A stretch of 64,000 bases of DNA from Paracoccaceae bacterium (lineage in GTDB: Bacteria > Pseudomonadota > Alphaproteobacteria > Rhodobacterales > Rhodobacteraceae): NCBI GenBank assembly GCA_018223125.1, contig JAAEZA010000009.1, positions 1 to 64,000 of the forward strand, given 5' to 3'. Below the pieces are notes generated by a model. The model made no database searches, had not been told where the DNA came from, and saw only the letters and a program-made list of their open reading frames with translations. A program made the translations under genes and the position numbers. This document shows positions 10,074 to 19,605 of the stretch, piece by piece (the stretch's first letter is position 1; each line of letters starts with the position of its first letter).

Positions 10074-10835
10074 CTAGCGGACCAGTGTTTCAAACCACAA
10101 CGAAAGCTGTTCGTTCTGGTAAATCATGATGGCCGGAGCGGTGATGGCGAGCAGACCAAGCCCGGCGATGATCAATCCGGGACCGGCGACAAAAAACACC
10201 TGCATTGCCGGCATGACCCGATTGGCCAGCCCCATGCCGAGGTTCAGCAGCAGGCTTAATGCGAAAAACGAAGCACCCAGAGTGGCGGCGATATAAAACG
10301 CCCCTCCACCAATCCGTGCGATCTGATCGGCCAGATCACCGATTATGATCTGGCCGGGGGGCAGAATTGCATAAGAGCGCATAAGTCCTGTCAGGAAAAC
10401 ATGGTGTGTGTTGGTCAGAAAAATACAGGCGACCGCGCCGAAGGTCAGCAGGGTCGATATAGTCGATCCGCTCTCGGGGCTGCCCTGATAAGGCGCCAGA
10501 GAGTTGCTTAGACCGGCTGCAAAACCGGTAAGCGCGCCCAGAATGTGGAAAGCGGCCATAAACAGGCGGGCGCCGATCCCGATAAATACCCCGACCAGCA
10601 CCTCCAGCGCCAGCAGCAGGACAAAGGCCGTGGTAACGTCAGGCGCTTCCAGAACCGGAAGGGCGGGCATCAGTGCAAGGGACAGCGCGATACCGAGGCT
10701 GATCTTGAAACGCGGCGGGATCTGGGTTTCCCCAAATCCCGGGAGCAGCAGGACTGCGGTGCCGATACGGGCAAAAATCAGGGCGGTCATCAGCACCCAG
10801 CTCTCGGTCAGTTGTGCGATAAACCCGCCGCCCAT
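10074..10835 (-). CDS. fliR: flagellar export protein FliR
   Basis: Polytopic FliR-like sequence between flhA and flhB. Confidence 0.9.
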   Translation of the reverse strand: MGGGFIAQLTESWVLMTALIFARIGTAVLLLPGFGETQIPPRFKISLGIALSLALMPALPVLEAPDVTTAFVLLLALEVLVGVFIGIGARLFMAAFHILGALTGFAAGLSNSLAPYQGSPESGSTISTLLTFGAVACIFLTNTHHVFLTGLMRSYAILPPGQIIIGDLADQIARIGGGAFYIAATLGASFFALSLLLNLGMGLANRVMPAMQVFFVAGPGLIIAGLGLLAITAPAIMIYQNEQLSLWFETLVR

Positions 10836-10837
10836 GC

Positions 10838-12937
10838 CTATTCACCGATCTGCGCGACGGTTTTCAGTTTGGCCTTCCAGTGGATTTCCGAGAATGACAG
10901 GATGGGTGTCATCGGCGCGATCCGTTCCAGCATGGACCGTATAATCGGGCGGTATTCGGGGCTGACAACAAGGGCGGGCCATTCGTCCTTTGCCGCATAA
11001 GCCTGAAGCACACCGCGGGCAGCACGGCCGAATTCCTGCACTTTGGCGGGTGGCATTGTGCAGGTGGTATCGTCGCCCTGCACTTTTACGGTGCTGGCAA
11101 ATTCCTGCTCCCAAGTGCCGCCAAGCGTGATGGTCTGGATAAATCCGTCTGCCCCTTCCTGTGATTTGCAAATCTGCGCAGACAGGGCCTTGCGAACCTG
11201 TTCGGCTACAAGTGTTGCATTTGTGGTCGCTGTAGAGGCTTCGGCGATAGTTTCTGCGATCAGGGGCAGGTTGCGCACAGAGACCCGTTCGGACAGCAGT
11301 TTGCGCAACACATTGCGGAACAGGATCACAGGCGTCGGGGTCGCGATGTCCTGAATAAGCTTGCGATAGGCCGGATCAAGGCTGTTCAACAGTTCCCGTG
11401 CCACGCCGTATGTCATCATTTCGGGCATGTTCTCTTTCAGCGTCTCGGTCAGATGAGTGACGATCACGCTTTCAGGATCAACCACGGTAAAACCGGCGGC
11501 TTCCGCTTCGGGTGCAGAGGCGGTGTCGATCCAGACGGCGGGCAGGCCGAAGGTTGGCTCCTTGACCCGTTCGCCGGAGAGCATTGTGCCTTCACCCGCC
11601 GGATCAATCACCAAGCGGCTGCCCGGGCGCAGTTCCCCTTCGGCCACCTCAACCCCTTGAACCTTAACAACATATCCTTTGCTGTTGGAAATATCGCCGT
11701 CCTTGATCCGCACAGGCGGGAGCAGAAAACCGTACTCGCGCTGGAACATGTCCCGCAAGCTTTTGATCTTGCCGGGCAGGGCGGCTGTGTCGTTGTTCAG
11801 CATTACGATAAGGCTGCGCCCCATCTCCAGCGTTACAGTGTCGATACCGGCAGTGGCTTCGGGTTCGACAGCTTCTTTGGCGGCTTCGGTCTTTTCCATT
11901 TCCGTCGCAGTGGCCAGATCGGCCCGTTGGGTTTCGCGGGAATAAAGACCGAAGGCTACCAGAACCGCGGCCACAATCGCAAACAGCAGGAATGGAAAGC
12001 CCGGCAACAGGCCCATGAGAAAGGTAAGCGCCGCCGCGACAAACATCGCTTTGGGATTGCCCGAAAGCTGGGTGGTCACAGCCTCGTTTGCGGCCCCGAC
12101 CGTGGCGCCTTTGGTGACAATAATGCCTGCGGCAATGGAAACGATCAGGGCGGGGATCTGTGTAACCAGCCCGTCGCCAATCGTCAGGACCGTAAAATTG
12201 TGCAGCGCATCGGACACATTCATTCCGTGGCGGGTGATGCCGATAAGGATGCCGCCAACCACATTGATCAGGGTGATGATAATGCCTGCAACTGCATCTC
12301 CCCGAACAAACTTCGCAGCACCGTCCATCGCGCCGAAGAAGCCGCTTTCGTCTTCAACTTCCTTGCGGCGCGCGCGGGCTTCCTGTTCGTTAATCATCCC
12401 CGCGCCAAGGTCGGCATCAATAGCCATCTGCTTGCCCGGCATCGCATCCAGAGAGAACCGCGCGGCAACTTCTGCAATGCGGGTAGAGCCTTTGGTGATA
12501 ACGATGAAATTGATTGCCACAAGGATGCAGAACATCACTGTCCCGATAACATAATCGCCCCCGACCACAAAATCGGCGATACCCTGAATAACGTTGCCCG
12601 CCGCATCTGTGCCGGTCTGCCCTTCGGACAGGATCAACCGCGAAGAGGCCACGTTCAGCGACAGCCGCATCATGGTGACGATCAGCAAAAGCGTGGGGAA
12701 GCTGCTGAATTCAAGGGGTTTTCGCACCCAAAGCGCCACCATGAGAACCAGTACAGACACGGAAACAGACAGTGCGAGCCCGATGTCGAGAAGCATGGCC
12801 GGAAGCGGCACAAAAAGGATCGCCAGAACGGTACAGATCGCAATCGCAAAGGTGACATCCCGATGCTGGGACATGATCCCCATGCGGGCTGCGAAACGAT
12901 CAAGGACAGTCGGCTTCTGCCGGTCTGCTTGTGCCAT
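10838..12937 (-). CDS. flhA: flagellar export gate protein FlhA
   Basis: 699 aa; FHIPEP-type sequence MAIDADLGAGMINEQEARARRKEVEDESGFFGAMDGAAKFVRGDAVAGIIITLIN. Confidence 0.97.
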   Translation of the reverse strand: MAQADRQKPTVLDRFAARMGIMSQHRDVTFAIAICTVLAILFVPLPAMLLDIGLALSVSVSVLVLMVALWVRKPLEFSSFPTLLLIVTMMRLSLNVASSRLILSEGQTGTDAAGNVIQGIADFVVGGDYVIGTVMFCILVAINFIVITKGSTRIAEVAARFSLDAMPGKQMAIDADLGAGMINEQEARARRKEVEDESGFFGAMDGAAKFVRGDAVAGIIITLINVVGGILIGITRHGMNVSDALHNFTVLTIGDGLVTQIPALIVSIAAGIIVTKGATVGAANEAVTTQLSGNPKAMFVAAALTFLMGLLPGFPFLLFAIVAAVLVAFGLYSRETQRADLATATEMEKTEAAKEAVEPEATAGIDTVTLEMGRSLIVMLNNDTAALPGKIKSLRDMFQREYGFLLPPVRIKDGDISNSKGYVVKVQGVEVAEGELRPGSRLVIDPAGEGTMLSGERVKEPTFGLPAVWIDTASAPEAEAAGFTVVDPESVIVTHLTETLKENMPEMMTYGVARELLNSLDPAYRKLIQDIATPTPVILFRNVLRKLLSERVSVRNLPLIAETIAEASTATTNATLVAEQVRKALSAQICKSQEGADGFIQTITLGGTWEQEFASTVKVQGDDTTCTMPPAKVQEFGRAARGVLQAYAAKDEWPALVVSPEYRPIIRSMLERIAPMTPILSFSEIHWKAKLKTVAQIGE

Positions 12938-12990
12938 GGACGGGGCTCTCGACTTGTGGCCCGATTGGGCAGAGGGTTAGGACACCGGAT

Positions 12991-13440
12991 TTACGGAAGG
13001 GGTGTGCCGGTTTGGAGGCTGGAAATATTCTGGCGTTTCGCAGCCTGCGGTTCCTGCGCGGAAGGCAGTTTCAAAAGCCGGCGGATAAACCGTTTTACCT
13101 TGCGTTTTTCGCGAACCGGTTCGCGCAGCGGGTTCATGCGGGGCCGCAGGGAAACCACGGGTGCGGCAGTGCCCTTTTGCGGTTGCGCGGTTGTCGGTGT
13201 TTCTGCGGTTTCGGCTTCGCTCTCTCCCAGTTCTCTCAGGCTTGGCAGTTGGTCACCGTAAGGCCCGTCAAGGGATGGAACCTCGTTGAGCGTGGCCTGA
13301 ACGGGCGGCGCAACGATCGAGCTTTGGTGGAAACCGCCGGTCGCCGGTGCGGCGCCTTTGAAAGCGAACAACCCTTGTGCCTGACCTGCCGCCGGAATGA
13401 TCAGCGGAACAAGAAGGACAATCGTTAGAAATCTACGCAT
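12991..13440 (-). CDS. small secreted/anchored hypothetical, Pro- and basic-rich
   Basis: Hydrophobic N-terminus MRRFLTIVLLVPLIIPAAGQAQG; between fliQ and flhA. Confidence 0.6.
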   Translation of the reverse strand: MRRFLTIVLLVPLIIPAAGQAQGLFAFKGAAPATGGFHQSSIVAPPVQATLNEVPSLDGPYGDQLPSLRELGESEAETAETPTTAQPQKGTAAPVVSLRPRMNPLREPVREKRKVKRFIRRLLKLPSAQEPQAAKRQNISSLQTGTPLP

Positions 13441-13442
13441 AA

Positions 13443-13712
13443 TTACAAACCTCCGTTTATAATAAGGTCGAATGACTGGTCGCTGAGCTTGGTCAGCGCG
13501 GAATAGATCAGCGGCAGGGATACCGCCACAGCGACAAAAATCGCGGCCACCTTTGGCACAAAGGTCAGGGTCATCTCCTGTACCGATGTAAGCGCCTGAA
13601 ACAGCGCGATCAGCAAGCCGACACCCATAGCAACCAGCAAGGTCGGACCTGCTGCAATCAGGATGGTCCAGATCGTGTCTACAACCACCTCATGGATGTC
13701 GGTCGCGCCCAT
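13443..13712 (-). CDS. fliQ: flagellar export protein FliQ
   Basis: 89 aa, two TMs, GLLIALFQALTSVQEMTLTFVPK. Confidence 0.93.
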   Translation of the reverse strand: MGATDIHEVVVDTIWTILIAAGPTLLVAMGVGLLIALFQALTSVQEMTLTFVPKVAAIFVAVAVSLPLIYSALTKLSDQSFDLIINGGL

Positions 13713-13713
13713 A

Positions 13714-14025
13714 TCAGACGGTCATCCTCAGGACTTCCTGATAGGCCCCGACAACTTTGTCCCGAACGGCAACGGCGGTTTCAATGGCAGTTTCCATCGC
13801 CATGGTTGCCTCGACAACCTCTTGTGTAGACAGTTTTCCGTGCAGTCCGGCAACAGCAGCACGGTCCCCCTCGCGTACGGCCTGAACCGTATCGCGTGCG
13901 GTGTTTTCAAGAACCTCGGCAAAGCTCGGGCCGGTTGGTTCGGTTTTCTGGGGGGTGGGTGTGGCAGGAAGTGTTTGGCCGATTTTATAGGCGCGCAGCG
14001 CACCTGTCGAAAAGGCAGTATCCAT
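13714..14025 (-). CDS. fliE: flagellar hook-basal body protein FliE
   Basis: MAMETAIETAVAVRDKVVGAYQEVLRMTV C-terminus, between fliQ and flgC. Confidence 0.85.
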   Translation of the reverse strand: MDTAFSTGALRAYKIGQTLPATPTPQKTEPTGPSFAEVLENTARDTVQAVREGDRAAVAGLHGKLSTQEVVEATMAMETAIETAVAVRDKVVGAYQEVLRMTV

Positions 14026-14036
14026 TTAAGGGCTTT

Positions 14037-14456
14037 CTATTTGTCGAGCATGTCCAGGGTCAGGCGGCGCATTTCCCGTCCCGTTGCGATCATGTTCAGG
14101 TTTGCTTCGTAACTGCGGGCAGCCTCACGCATATTAGCCATTTCAAGCAATGGCTCCACATTCGGACGCTCGATAAATCCCTCTTCGTTGGACAGCGGAT
14201 GAGAGGGTTCGTATTGCATTTGCAGCGGCGAGTCGTCCTGGGTCACGTTTTTCACAGAGACCATATTCGCCCCTGTTTCACGGTCCAGAATTTCACCGAA
14301 AGTCACAACTTTGCGCCGGTAGGTATCCCCGCCCGGGGCACCGACAGTGTCAGCATTGGCGATATTCTCGGAAATCACCCTAAGGCGCTCGGACTGGGCC
14401 TTCAGGGCCGAACCGGCGGTGCGCCCGATGGCGCTCAGACTATCAAGATCAGACAT
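14037..14456 (-). CDS. flgC: flagellar rod protein FlgC
   Basis: ENIANADTVGAPGGDTYRRK and C-terminal MREAARSYEANLNMIATGREM; start at MSDLDSL (shorter than ORF track). Confidence 0.93.
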   Translation of the reverse strand: MSDLDSLSAIGRTAGSALKAQSERLRVISENIANADTVGAPGGDTYRRKVVTFGEILDRETGANMVSVKNVTQDDSPLQMQYEPSHPLSNEEGFIERPNVEPLLEMANMREAARSYEANLNMIATGREMRRLTLDMLDK

Positions 14457-14458
14457 GA

Positions 14459-14797
14459 TTATTTCCCGTTCACCATAGAAATCATCGCATGGGCCTTGCC
14501 ATAAAGTTTGGAGGCCAGACGGTACTGGCTGGAGGTGGACGCCGCGAGCAGCGACTGTTCTTCCAGAACGACAGTGTTGTTGTCCATGGACGAGCCCCAA
14601 ACATTTTCAGCTTGCCGCACCGCGACCGTACGATCGTTTTGCTGGGACAGATAGCTTTCGAAACTTTCCACATCCCGCGCCTTGTAATTCGGCGTATCGG
14701 AGTTGGCGATGTTCTCGGCGATGACCTTCTGCCGCTCGGCCAGCCAGTTCATTCTCTGACTGGCGGTTTGCAACCATGAAGTGGATTCATCGCTCAT
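14459..14797 (-). CDS. flgB: flagellar rod protein FlgB
   Basis: IAENIANSDTPNYKARDVESFESYL; start at MSDESTSW. Confidence 0.93.
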   Translation of the reverse strand: MSDESTSWLQTASQRMNWLAERQKVIAENIANSDTPNYKARDVESFESYLSQQNDRTVAVRQAENVWGSSMDNNTVVLEEQSLLAASTSSQYRLASKLYGKAHAMISMVNGK

Positions 14798-14838
14798 GTT
14801 TTGTCCTTGCGAAAAAATCAATCGTAGGTGTTTATACA

Positions 14839-16245
14839 ATGGATATACCTATGATTGAAAGCCTGCTTATGGAGCGCCCAACAACTTTTTCGCAATTGCG
14901 AAGCGAGATGCGTAAAATTCCGTCATCGCTGGTGTCGGGAAAGGTTATTAGCGTGGGCGGTTTGGGTTTGATGGCCTCCGGACTGGGCGAAAGTGCCAAA
15001 ATCGGGGATCGGGCGCTGGTCGCCGGACGAATCCCAGCCGAGGTTGTGGCAACCGATTCCGAAGGGATTCGCCTGCTACCGTTTGGCACTTGGGACGGGA
15101 TCGGGCGGGGCGATCGTGTCGAACTGATGCCGGGAGCCGGAGACATCTTTCCGGGGCAGGATTGGATCGGCCGCGTGGTCGACGCTTTTGGCGAACCGCT
15201 GGACGGGCTGGACCTGCCGGACGGGCCTTGCGGCTACCCGTTGCGCAACACTCCGCCCGATGCGTTTGACCGGCGGGTAATGGGCGGAAAGCTGGAAACC
15301 GGTATCCGCGCGATTGACGTGTTTACACCGATTTGCAGGGGGCAACGGCTGGGGATTTTTGCCGGTTCCGGTGTCGGTAAATCGACGCTGATGGCCATGT
15401 TGGCGCGTCAGGCGAATGCGGATGTCATCGTGATCGGGCTGGTCGGGGAACGGGGACGGGAAGTTCAGGATTTCCTGACGCGCGATCTCGGGCCGGAAGG
15501 CATGGCCCGTTCTGCGGTGGTTGTGGCAACCTCGGACCAGCCTCCGCTGATGCGGCGGCAGGCTGCCTTTGCGGCCACGTCGATTGCAGAATTTTACCGC
15601 GATCAGGGCAAACAGGTTCTTTTGATGCTGGATAGTGTGACGCGGTTTGCAACCGCACAGCGGGAAATCGGGCTCGCCGCCGGCGAACCCCCTGCCACGC
15701 GCGGCTATACGCCCACAGTGTTTACCGAATTGCCCCGTTTGTTAGAGCGGTCCGGTCCGGGATCCGCGCACAAGGAGGGCGGGGATATTACAGCCCTTTA
15801 CACGGTTTTGGTGGACGGCGACGATATGAACGAACCGGTCGCTGATACGGTCAGGGGTATTCTGGACGGGCATATCGTTCTGGACCGGAAGATTGCAGAG
15901 TCCGGGCGCTATCCCGCTATAAACATTGCAAAATCCGTGTCTCGGTCGCTGCCGGATTGCCACATTGCCATCGAACTTGCCATTATGTCCGCCGCACGAC
16001 GTGCCCTTGCCCGACACGCGGATATAGAGGATCTGGCCCGCATCGGCGCCTATCGCACCGGAACTGATCCGGACACGGATGCTGCGATCCGTTTTGCCAA
16101 ACTTGCAGACGGTTTTCTGGGGCAGGGCGTGCGCGCGCCCCAAAGCAGCGAAGAAGCTTTTGCGACCCTTTACGGCCTGCTGGAAGAGGCGGGTGTTAAG
16201 GTCGATATGCCAGAGCTTCCGACCCAATACGATAACGTTGTCTGA
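14839..16245 (+). CDS. fliI: flagellar export ATPase FliI
   Basis: Walker A FAGSGVGKST, Walker B QVLLMLDSVTRFA; start at MDIPMIES. Confidence 0.95.
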   Translation: MDIPMIESLLMERPTTFSQLRSEMRKIPSSLVSGKVISVGGLGLMASGLGESAKIGDRALVAGRIPAEVVATDSEGIRLLPFGTWDGIGRGDRVELMPGAGDIFPGQDWIGRVVDAFGEPLDGLDLPDGPCGYPLRNTPPDAFDRRVMGGKLETGIRAIDVFTPICRGQRLGIFAGSGVGKSTLMAMLARQANADVIVIGLVGERGREVQDFLTRDLGPEGMARSAVVVATSDQPPLMRRQAAFAATSIAEFYRDQGKQVLLMLDSVTRFATAQREIGLAAGEPPATRGYTPTVFTELPRLLERSGPGSAHKEGGDITALYTVLVDGDDMNEPVADTVRGILDGHIVLDRKIAESGRYPAINIAKSVSRSLPDCHIAIELAIMSAARRALARHADIEDLARIGAYRTGTDPDTDAAIRFAKLADGFLGQGVRAPQSSEEAFATLYGLLEEAGVKVDMPELPTQYDNVV

Positions 16246-16248
16246 GGA

Positions 16249-16680
16249 TCAGCGCGCCTGATTGTCGTCTGTAATTCTGCGAAGGAGGATCATCTCGTCC
16301 GCTTCTGTCTGGGCAGACTGCCGGATCGCACGGCGGATGTTGTCTTTGACCTCCTCGCGCAGTTTTTCCGAGGATCGGACCTCGCGGTAGGCCTCCAGAA
16401 CTTTATCGCGCTGGGTTTCGATCCGCCGTTCCACATCGTCAATAAGGCGGGACAGACGCTGGTTCTCTTTTCGCACGATGTTCAGGAAGCGCCCGCGATA
16501 GGGCATGGCTTCAACCATCGTAACAGAGGCGCCTTCCTTGCGGCTTTGGTCCAGCCGGTTCCGCTCTGACACCAGGCGATCAGCTTCCCCCTGCAAAGCA
16601 GCAAGAGTGCTGGCTTGGGTTTCCATTTCCTGCGTGTGCAACCGCGCAAGCAAGGCGTAGGTTTTTTCCCGCTCCTTCAT
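16249..16680 (-). CDS. fliJ: FliJ-like coiled-coil protein
   Basis: 143-aa coiled coil between fliI and motA; weak sequence features. Confidence 0.45.
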   Translation of the reverse strand: MKEREKTYALLARLHTQEMETQASTLAALQGEADRLVSERNRLDQSRKEGASVTMVEAMPYRGRFLNIVRKENQRLSRLIDDVERRIETQRDKVLEAYREVRSSEKLREEVKDNIRRAIRQSAQTEADEMILLRRITDDNQAR

Positions 16681-17546
16681 GCCGCCCGCGCCAGATTGCG
16701 TTGGGACTCATCTACGGTGTTGAAGCTGGGGCGCAGCCGTTCGGGGATGTTGCCCCGTCCGATTTCAACGCAGACATTCGGGGGGTGGCCCTGTGTCATC
16801 GCAACAACAGTATCGCGGATAACTTTGGCAAAACTGTAGTCCGCTTCCTCAATAGAGGCGATCCGGTCGGCCACAGGTTGCACCACACAATAAGCCAGAA
16901 ACACCCCGAGGAACGTGCCCACCAGTGCGCCGCCGATCATCATGCCCAGAACCTCCGGCGGTTTGTCCACAGAGGACATTGTCTTGATAACCCCGAGAAC
17001 AGCCGCAACAATCCCGATGGCAGGCAGGCCGTCGGCCATTTTTGCAATGGCATGTCCGCCGATCAAACGTTCCTCAAGTGTTGTTTCGATCCGCTTTTCA
17101 ATGACGTCTTCCATCTGGTGCGGGTTGTCAAAATTAAGCGAGATCATCCGCAGGCTGTCGGAGATCAGCATCACAGAGGAGGCGTCTTTCAAAATACGCG
17201 GGTATCTGGTGAAAATGTCAGATTCTTGCGGGTTTTCAATATGTTGTTCCATCTCAACCGGCGAAGCGTTCCGTTGCAGACGTGCCAGTTCGAACAACAG
17301 CATTAGCACGTCGTTATAATCCGCGGCCTTCCAGCGCGGCCCGGCAAAGGCCCGCTTCAACCCGCCGAACGTCAGCTTCAGGCTTTGCAGATCGCTCGAA
17401 ACAATAAGGGCCCCGATAGAGGCCCCGGCGATCATCATTCCCTCAAAGGGCAGCGCGTGAAGGATCACATCGAAATTGCCACCCGACAGGCTGAAGCCTC
17501 CGAAAACGAGCAGCAATATGACGAGCAGCCCAATTGGGATTAACAT
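16677..17546 (-). CDS. motA: flagellar motor stator protein MotA
   Basis: MotA-like sequence with GVIKTMSSVDKPPEVLGMMIGGALVGTFLGVFLAY. Confidence 0.93.
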   Translation of the reverse strand: MLIPIGLLVILLLVFGGFSLSGGNFDVILHALPFEGMMIAGASIGALIVSSDLQSLKLTFGGLKRAFAGPRWKAADYNDVLMLLFELARLQRNASPVEMEQHIENPQESDIFTRYPRILKDASSVMLISDSLRMISLNFDNPHQMEDVIEKRIETTLEERLIGGHAIAKMADGLPAIGIVAAVLGVIKTMSSVDKPPEVLGMMIGGALVGTFLGVFLAYCVVQPVADRIASIEEADYSFAKVIRDTVVAMTQGHPPNVCVEIGRGNIPERLRPSFNTVDESQRNLARAA

Positions 17547-17592
17547 GGTTTACGTCTCCGAAGTATGTCTTGGCACAAGCATAGGTTATTTC

Positions 17593-17607
17593 TTTTTTTC
17601 GCAAAAG
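17593..17607 (-). promoter_or_regulatory. TTGCGAAAAA-type flagellar motif upstream of motA
   Basis: Reverse strand CTTTTGCGAAAAAAA. Confidence 0.5.
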
Positions 17608-17678
17608 ATGCAGCTTGCGAGAATGCGAATTTTATTATAATTTTTCAGACATTCTCGAACCAGAATTGGACCTGTAAG

Positions 17679-18659
17679 GTGAGTGTTAACGTAAAGACCC
17701 CCTTCATTCGATTGTTCGAGAATTCCGAGATTGTCCAAAACTTTGAATGGCCCGAAGAAGTCGCTCTGGCTGTGGTGGTCAGGGACGGGCGTATCGTACA
17801 GATGCAGCCTTATCACGACGGAGAAAATCCGGCCGGTGTCGTCGCCCGACTGCAAGCTCTGGAACAGGTTCGGGTGCCACAAACACTCGCGGTCTATCCA
17901 CGGCTGGAAGGCTACCCCGAGATCGACATGGGGTTTTCCGAAGATATTGTGCTTCTCTCCGGAATAGAAACAGCCCTGAACCTGCCGGATTCCGAACTGC
18001 GCGAAGAAATCGAAAACTTCGTGGTGAATTTCGAATTTGCGCGGGACATGGGGATTGCGATGCCGCAGGCGGCAACACCTGCTGACGTTACCCCTGTGAA
18101 AGATACCCCCGAGGCGGCGCATCCGGCCCCGACCAAACCCACCCAGAATGCACAAAACACACCTGCCGTGCCGCAGGGGTTTGTGCCTTTGGACAGTGTC
18201 GCGCCGGCGCAGTCATATCTGGAGGGCGTCCACTACAGCCAATCCGCAAAAGGTGAAGCGGTTTTGACCCTTGCGGCCAGCGGTCCGACAGTCTCGCTGA
18301 GCGAAGGGGATATTCTGCTGCGGGAAGACCGGACAGGTTTTGCAATCTCTGCCTCGGTGTGCATTGCGAACAACCGGCCGGTAGCAGAGATCCGGCTCCC
18401 TTCTGCCTTTATTCCGGTAAGCCTTGTCCCGACGGGTGCAACCGTACATCCGGTTGTCTCTGAATCCGGCGGGCTGGTGTACGTTACCTTTACCGGCGGG
18501 CCGGTGGTTTCGAAATCCCACAAGATCCTTGCCGGACTTTTTGCAGCTTACTTTTTCGCAACAGTGGTGTTCTTCGGGTTCTGGACAACCGGCAGCTTTA
18601 TCAATCCGGATAATCCGGAAGGGACTGTGGACGCTTTGCGTAACGAGCTGTTCAAGTAA
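17679..18659 (+). CDS. uncharacterised flagellar-cluster protein with C-terminal TM segment
   Basis: About 326 aa from a GTG start; C-terminal hydrophobic ILAGLFAAYFFATVVFFGFWTTG; no recognised family. Confidence 0.6.
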   Translation: MSVNVKTPFIRLFENSEIVQNFEWPEEVALAVVVRDGRIVQMQPYHDGENPAGVVARLQALEQVRVPQTLAVYPRLEGYPEIDMGFSEDIVLLSGIETALNLPDSELREEIENFVVNFEFARDMGIAMPQAATPADVTPVKDTPEAAHPAPTKPTQNAQNTPAVPQGFVPLDSVAPAQSYLEGVHYSQSAKGEAVLTLAASGPTVSLSEGDILLREDRTGFAISASVCIANNRPVAEIRLPSAFIPVSLVPTGATVHPVVSESGGLVYVTFTGGPVVSKSHKILAGLFAAYFFATVVFFGFWTTGSFINPDNPEGTVDALRNELFK

Positions 18660-18689
18660 CCGGCTGAAGGCACCCCGAAAGGAACCATC

Positions 18690-19589
18690 CTAGAGATAGT
18701 TCAGCAGGCTCATACCGTTCAGTCGTGATGTGATCTGATAGCTGACTTCCAGTTGCTGGATAAGCTGGTTCAACCGCAGCGCTGTTTCCTCGGGATCGGC
18801 CGTTTCCACACCCGCGATGGCATTGTTGTAGATGTTGAGCCTCGTGCTCTGATCGTCGATCTTTGCGCTCAGGATGCTCTGGTTGTTACCGATCGCTGCC
18901 TCGATCGAGGTCAGTCCGCTCAGGCCTTCGTTCATCAAAGAGGTCACATTGTCTCTTATCAGTTCGAAATCGCCGTCCGACAGACTGTTCAGATCGGTCG
19001 ACAGCACAAGGTTCAACGCATCAAACACCGCAGTCAGCGCCGGATCATCCGCACGGATGCCGTAGTTCAGTGTCGTGGTATCATCAATCGGTGCAGAAGC
19101 CGTTCCGCTTGTGTCGCCCGAATAGGTTACAGCGGTTCCGGAGCCGTCGATTTCCAGAGGTTTCTGATCTGTCGCCAGCCCCGAAAACAGGAATTCGCCG
19201 TTATAGGTGGTGTTCAGGGCGGAAACGATGGTTTCCAGCGTATGCGCGGCCTGCTGCTGGTATTCGTCGCGGTTCATAGAGGTGATCGCGCCGCTTACAG
19301 AAAGATCCTGAAAACTGCTTGCTTCGGCTTTCAGGCCGGAAATCGCTGTGTAGATCACATCCAGCTTGCCTTCCAACAATTCGTTGGAGGTTTTGTAAGA
19401 CGAAGTTGCCGCCAGATGGGACCGCATCAACAGGCTTTGCGTCGCTGCACCGGGATTTTCGGCAAAGACATCTGCCTTGACGCCGGTTGCGGTTTCTTTT
19501 GTCAGCGTGGCCAGTTCTTCGTTCTGGCGGGCAATAACGGTCCGCATGTTCAGGGACTGCTGGCTGGTGCTAACTGTACTGATGGTCAT
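18690..19589 (-). CDS. flgL: hook-filament junction protein FlgL
   Basis: Flagellin-like N-terminus, position next to flgK. Confidence 0.85.
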   Translation of the reverse strand: MTISTVSTSQQSLNMRTVIARQNEELATLTKETATGVKADVFAENPGAATQSLLMRSHLAATSSYKTSNELLEGKLDVIYTAISGLKAEASSFQDLSVSGAITSMNRDEYQQQAAHTLETIVSALNTTYNGEFLFSGLATDQKPLEIDGSGTAVTYSGDTSGTASAPIDDTTTLNYGIRADDPALTAVFDALNLVLSTDLNSLSDGDFELIRDNVTSLMNEGLSGLTSIEAAIGNNQSILSAKIDDQSTRLNIYNNAIAGVETADPEETALRLNQLIQQLEVSYQITSRLNGMSLLNYL

Positions 19590-19605
19590 ATCGGATTCCT
19601 TCCCG

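Noticed and set aside
11453-13261. 602-aa plus-strand ORF
   Set aside because: Antisense to flhA with low-complexity H/R/Q-rich translation; shadow ORF of a GC-rich gene.
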